This document shows, in pieces, positions 22,201-23,474 of a stretch of DNA of 23,474 bases. The DNA is taken from assembly GCA_015499985.1 (NCBI GenBank), contig JAAAUF010000665.1, forward strand, positions 1 to 23,474, given 5' to 3'. Each line of letters begins with the position of its first letter. The stretch's first letter is position 1. Source of the DNA: Haplosporangium gracile (taxonomy: Eukaryota; Mortierellomycota; Mortierellomycetes; Mortierellales; Mortierellaceae). The notes beneath the pieces are model-generated. The model saw only the letters and a program-made list of their open reading frames with translations. It was not told where the DNA came from and did no database searches. The translations under genes were made by a program, and so were the position numbers.

Positions 22201-23445
22201 GTGCCCTCAGTCCTCTGTCGGCGAATGGTCCTGGGTTCGGACAGCCCCATCACCCACAGGATTCGCCTCATCGGCCACCCAGGCACCACCACGGCTCAAT
22301 CAGCGATGGACCTGGAGGCGCTCCAGTGTCGTCTTCGTCGTCTCCACGAGGTCCTTGGCCAGCCACCGGTCATCATCTCCCACCTGCAGAGGCTCTTGGA
22401 AGAGAAGACACCTCTGTCCATGGTGATGGTCGCCACGGGTCAATGCCTCCTGAGCACATGCGTTCTCATCCTGCATTATCCTCGCCGCCCATGCACCCAC
22501 AACACTCGCAGCATTATCATCCTAACCATCAACAACAACAGTACCGTGACTCGCAACATCGACATGGTCGATTGCATTCCATGGGAGGAGGCCCCATTCC
22601 AAAGGATTTGCCACAGCCGATTCCCTCATTACCCTCTGGTAGCACTTTCAACATCCCCCACGCTCCTCCTCCCTCTAACGCTCAATCAAATCCTTCCCAC
22701 CACCAGACAGGCGCCACCAACACCGGTTCGCCCACTTTGTCACCCTCTGCAGCGGCAGCAGTTGTCTTGCCACCGTTCTCGGGCCCTCCTGCAGCAGGCT
22801 CGTCGCCTTCTTCCAGGATAGGAAATCCGTATATTGTGATCAAGGAACTTGAACATCGACTCCAGTCTGTCGAGGAGGCCTATATGTCCTTGAAACAGTA
22901 CACCCAAAAGCTTCAGCAGATCCAAGTTTCGCAGGATCGGACTATTGGGTGGATGCGTGAGCGAATTGACCAGATGTCCGATGCTACTGCTCATGGACGT
23001 CGAGGTACTTGTTGGTCACTAGGTTCACATGCGTTTGAAATTTTGTTTCTTTGATGGTTTAGCATGCTGATACTTTTTATATATTTATTTATTTTACTTA
23101 GACTCGATTGCTTCCCCATTGACACCTCAGTCAACAGCCAGCTTCTCGGGCAACAAGCGAAGAGCTGAGCCATCACCCGAAGACGCACGGACTCGTGCGC
23201 GTTTCGAACAGCAGGGCCCTCCCCCTCCTTCTGGTCCTCCTGCTGCTGGTGGACCACCTTCGTCAATCCAGAGCCCTGAAATGCATGCCTTTGAGCACGG
23301 TCGTAGTGGCCATGGTCGTCATGAGTCCATGTCTGGACCACCACATCATCACCAGCAACAACAACAGCAGCAACATGCTATTTCTTCACCTCAGACCGGT
23401 CCCTATCCGCGTCTCCTTACCTCCCTCGGCCGTATCTACTCTTAA
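19244..23445 (+). CDS. HSF-type DNA-binding transcription factor, eight exons, 1008 residues
   Basis: This is a nuclear sequence-specific DNA-binding protein of the heat-shock-factor fold. Exons are 19244-20208, 20394-20545, 20771-20788, 21001-21018, 21239-21501, 21642-21755, 21852-23004 and 23102-23445, and every phase agrees. The N-terminus (1-240) is rich in His, Gln, Arg and Ser, with a poly-Gln run at 36-43, followed by an acidic block (244-280). The DNA-binding domain spans about 316-420: FVDKLFKMVEDPSIQHLISW, then LPRFFKHNNWQSFVRQLNMY with GFHK, then WQFYHPQFQRDFPHLRANIK with RK. Residues 421-830 are a Pro/His/Ser/Gly-rich linker with no fold visible. A heptad-like segment at about 838-888 (IKELEHRLQSVEEAYMSLKQ onwards) would be the oligomerisation coiled coil. 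The C-terminus is Pro/Gln-rich. The late coiled coil and the YRYDR loop look more like fungal SFL1/HSF-like regulators than canonical HSF1; which subfamily is not certain. The ATG at 19244 is the first in frame with the first exon. Confidence 0.9.
20771..20788 (+). other. 18-nt microexon 3 of the HSF-type gene
   Basis: This exon lies between a TATAATAG acceptor and a GTAAGT donor. It completes Met 373 and encodes YGFHK, ending with the first base of Ile 379. YGFHK is part of the highly conserved HSF stretch RQLNMYGFHK, so the exon is required to restore the family motif. It is symmetric (phase 1 at both ends). Confidence 0.9.
21001..21018 (+). other. 18-nt microexon 4 of the HSF-type gene
   Basis: This exon lies between a GTGTAG acceptor and a GTAAGT donor. 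It encodes the end of Ile 379, then YRYDR, and one base of the next codon. Like its neighbour it is 18 bases long and phase 1 at both ends. The encoded segment follows the recognition helix and precedes the variable loop of the domain. Confidence 0.85.
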
Positions 23446-23455
23446 TCTTTTTTCT

Positions 23456-23474
23456 CCCCCCCCCCCCCCCCCCC
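23456..23474. repeat. Run of 19 C's at the window end
   Basis: The last 19 bases are all C, beginning ten bases after the HSF stop codon. A C homopolymer ending exactly at the edge is typical of a contig break or sequencing artefact, though a genuine C tract in the 3' UTR is possible. Confidence 0.9.

Noticed and set aside
22093..22821. 242-codon alternative-frame stretch inside HSF exon 7
   Set aside because: It overlaps the real coding frame, which continues in phase through exons 6 to 8, and its composition mirrors the Pro/His/Ser-rich frame.

Overview
The window looks like a piece of an intron-rich fungal genome. PEX12 and an HSF-type transcription factor are each split by several short canonical GT-AG introns, codon use is mixed, and pyrimidine-rich tracts precede the genes. 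The His/Gln-rich HSF protein and the T-, C- and CT-rich spacers would fit an early-diverging filamentous lineage such as Mortierellomycota/Mucoromycota. That placement is inference from style, not from a marker gene. No tRNA, rRNA, CRISPR array, transposase or other mobile element was recognised.

Layout. Bases 1-554 are the non-coding 5' flank of the first gene. Bases 555-2300 (+) hold a complete six-exon PEX12, the peroxisomal RING peroxin, of 392 residues. It converges on a minus-strand block. The best-supported minus gene is an unrecognised five-exon gene (3850 down to 2586) whose splice phases all agree and give 272 residues. Upstream of it, from about 5090 down to 3970, are fragments of another minus-strand gene. 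They include a CPYC zinc-finger-like frame, an F-x-F-rich exon and a basic exon that together resemble the zinc-finger region of SUZ12/VEFS proteins. Two in-frame stops interrupt this set and I could not build a clean model.

From about 5.1 kb to 19.2 kb there is no convincing protein gene. This 14 kb stretch is rich in T runs, GA/CT tracts and short tandem repeats. It contains several good intron-like signals, especially 16566-16624, which may belong to a spliced 5' leader or to non-coding transcripts.

Bases 19244-23445 (+) encode a complete eight-exon HSF-type transcription factor of 1008 residues. It has a His/Gln-rich and acidic N-terminus, an HSF DNA-binding domain (about residues 316-420), a long Pro/His/Ser-rich linker and a late coiled coil (about 838-888). 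Two consecutive 18-nt microexons encode part of the DNA-binding domain. The sequence ends in a run of 19 C's ten bases after the stop codon, which looks like an assembly edge.

I see no functional link between the genes. PEX12 serves peroxisome import, and the HSF-type protein is a transcription regulator with an exceptionally long upstream region.
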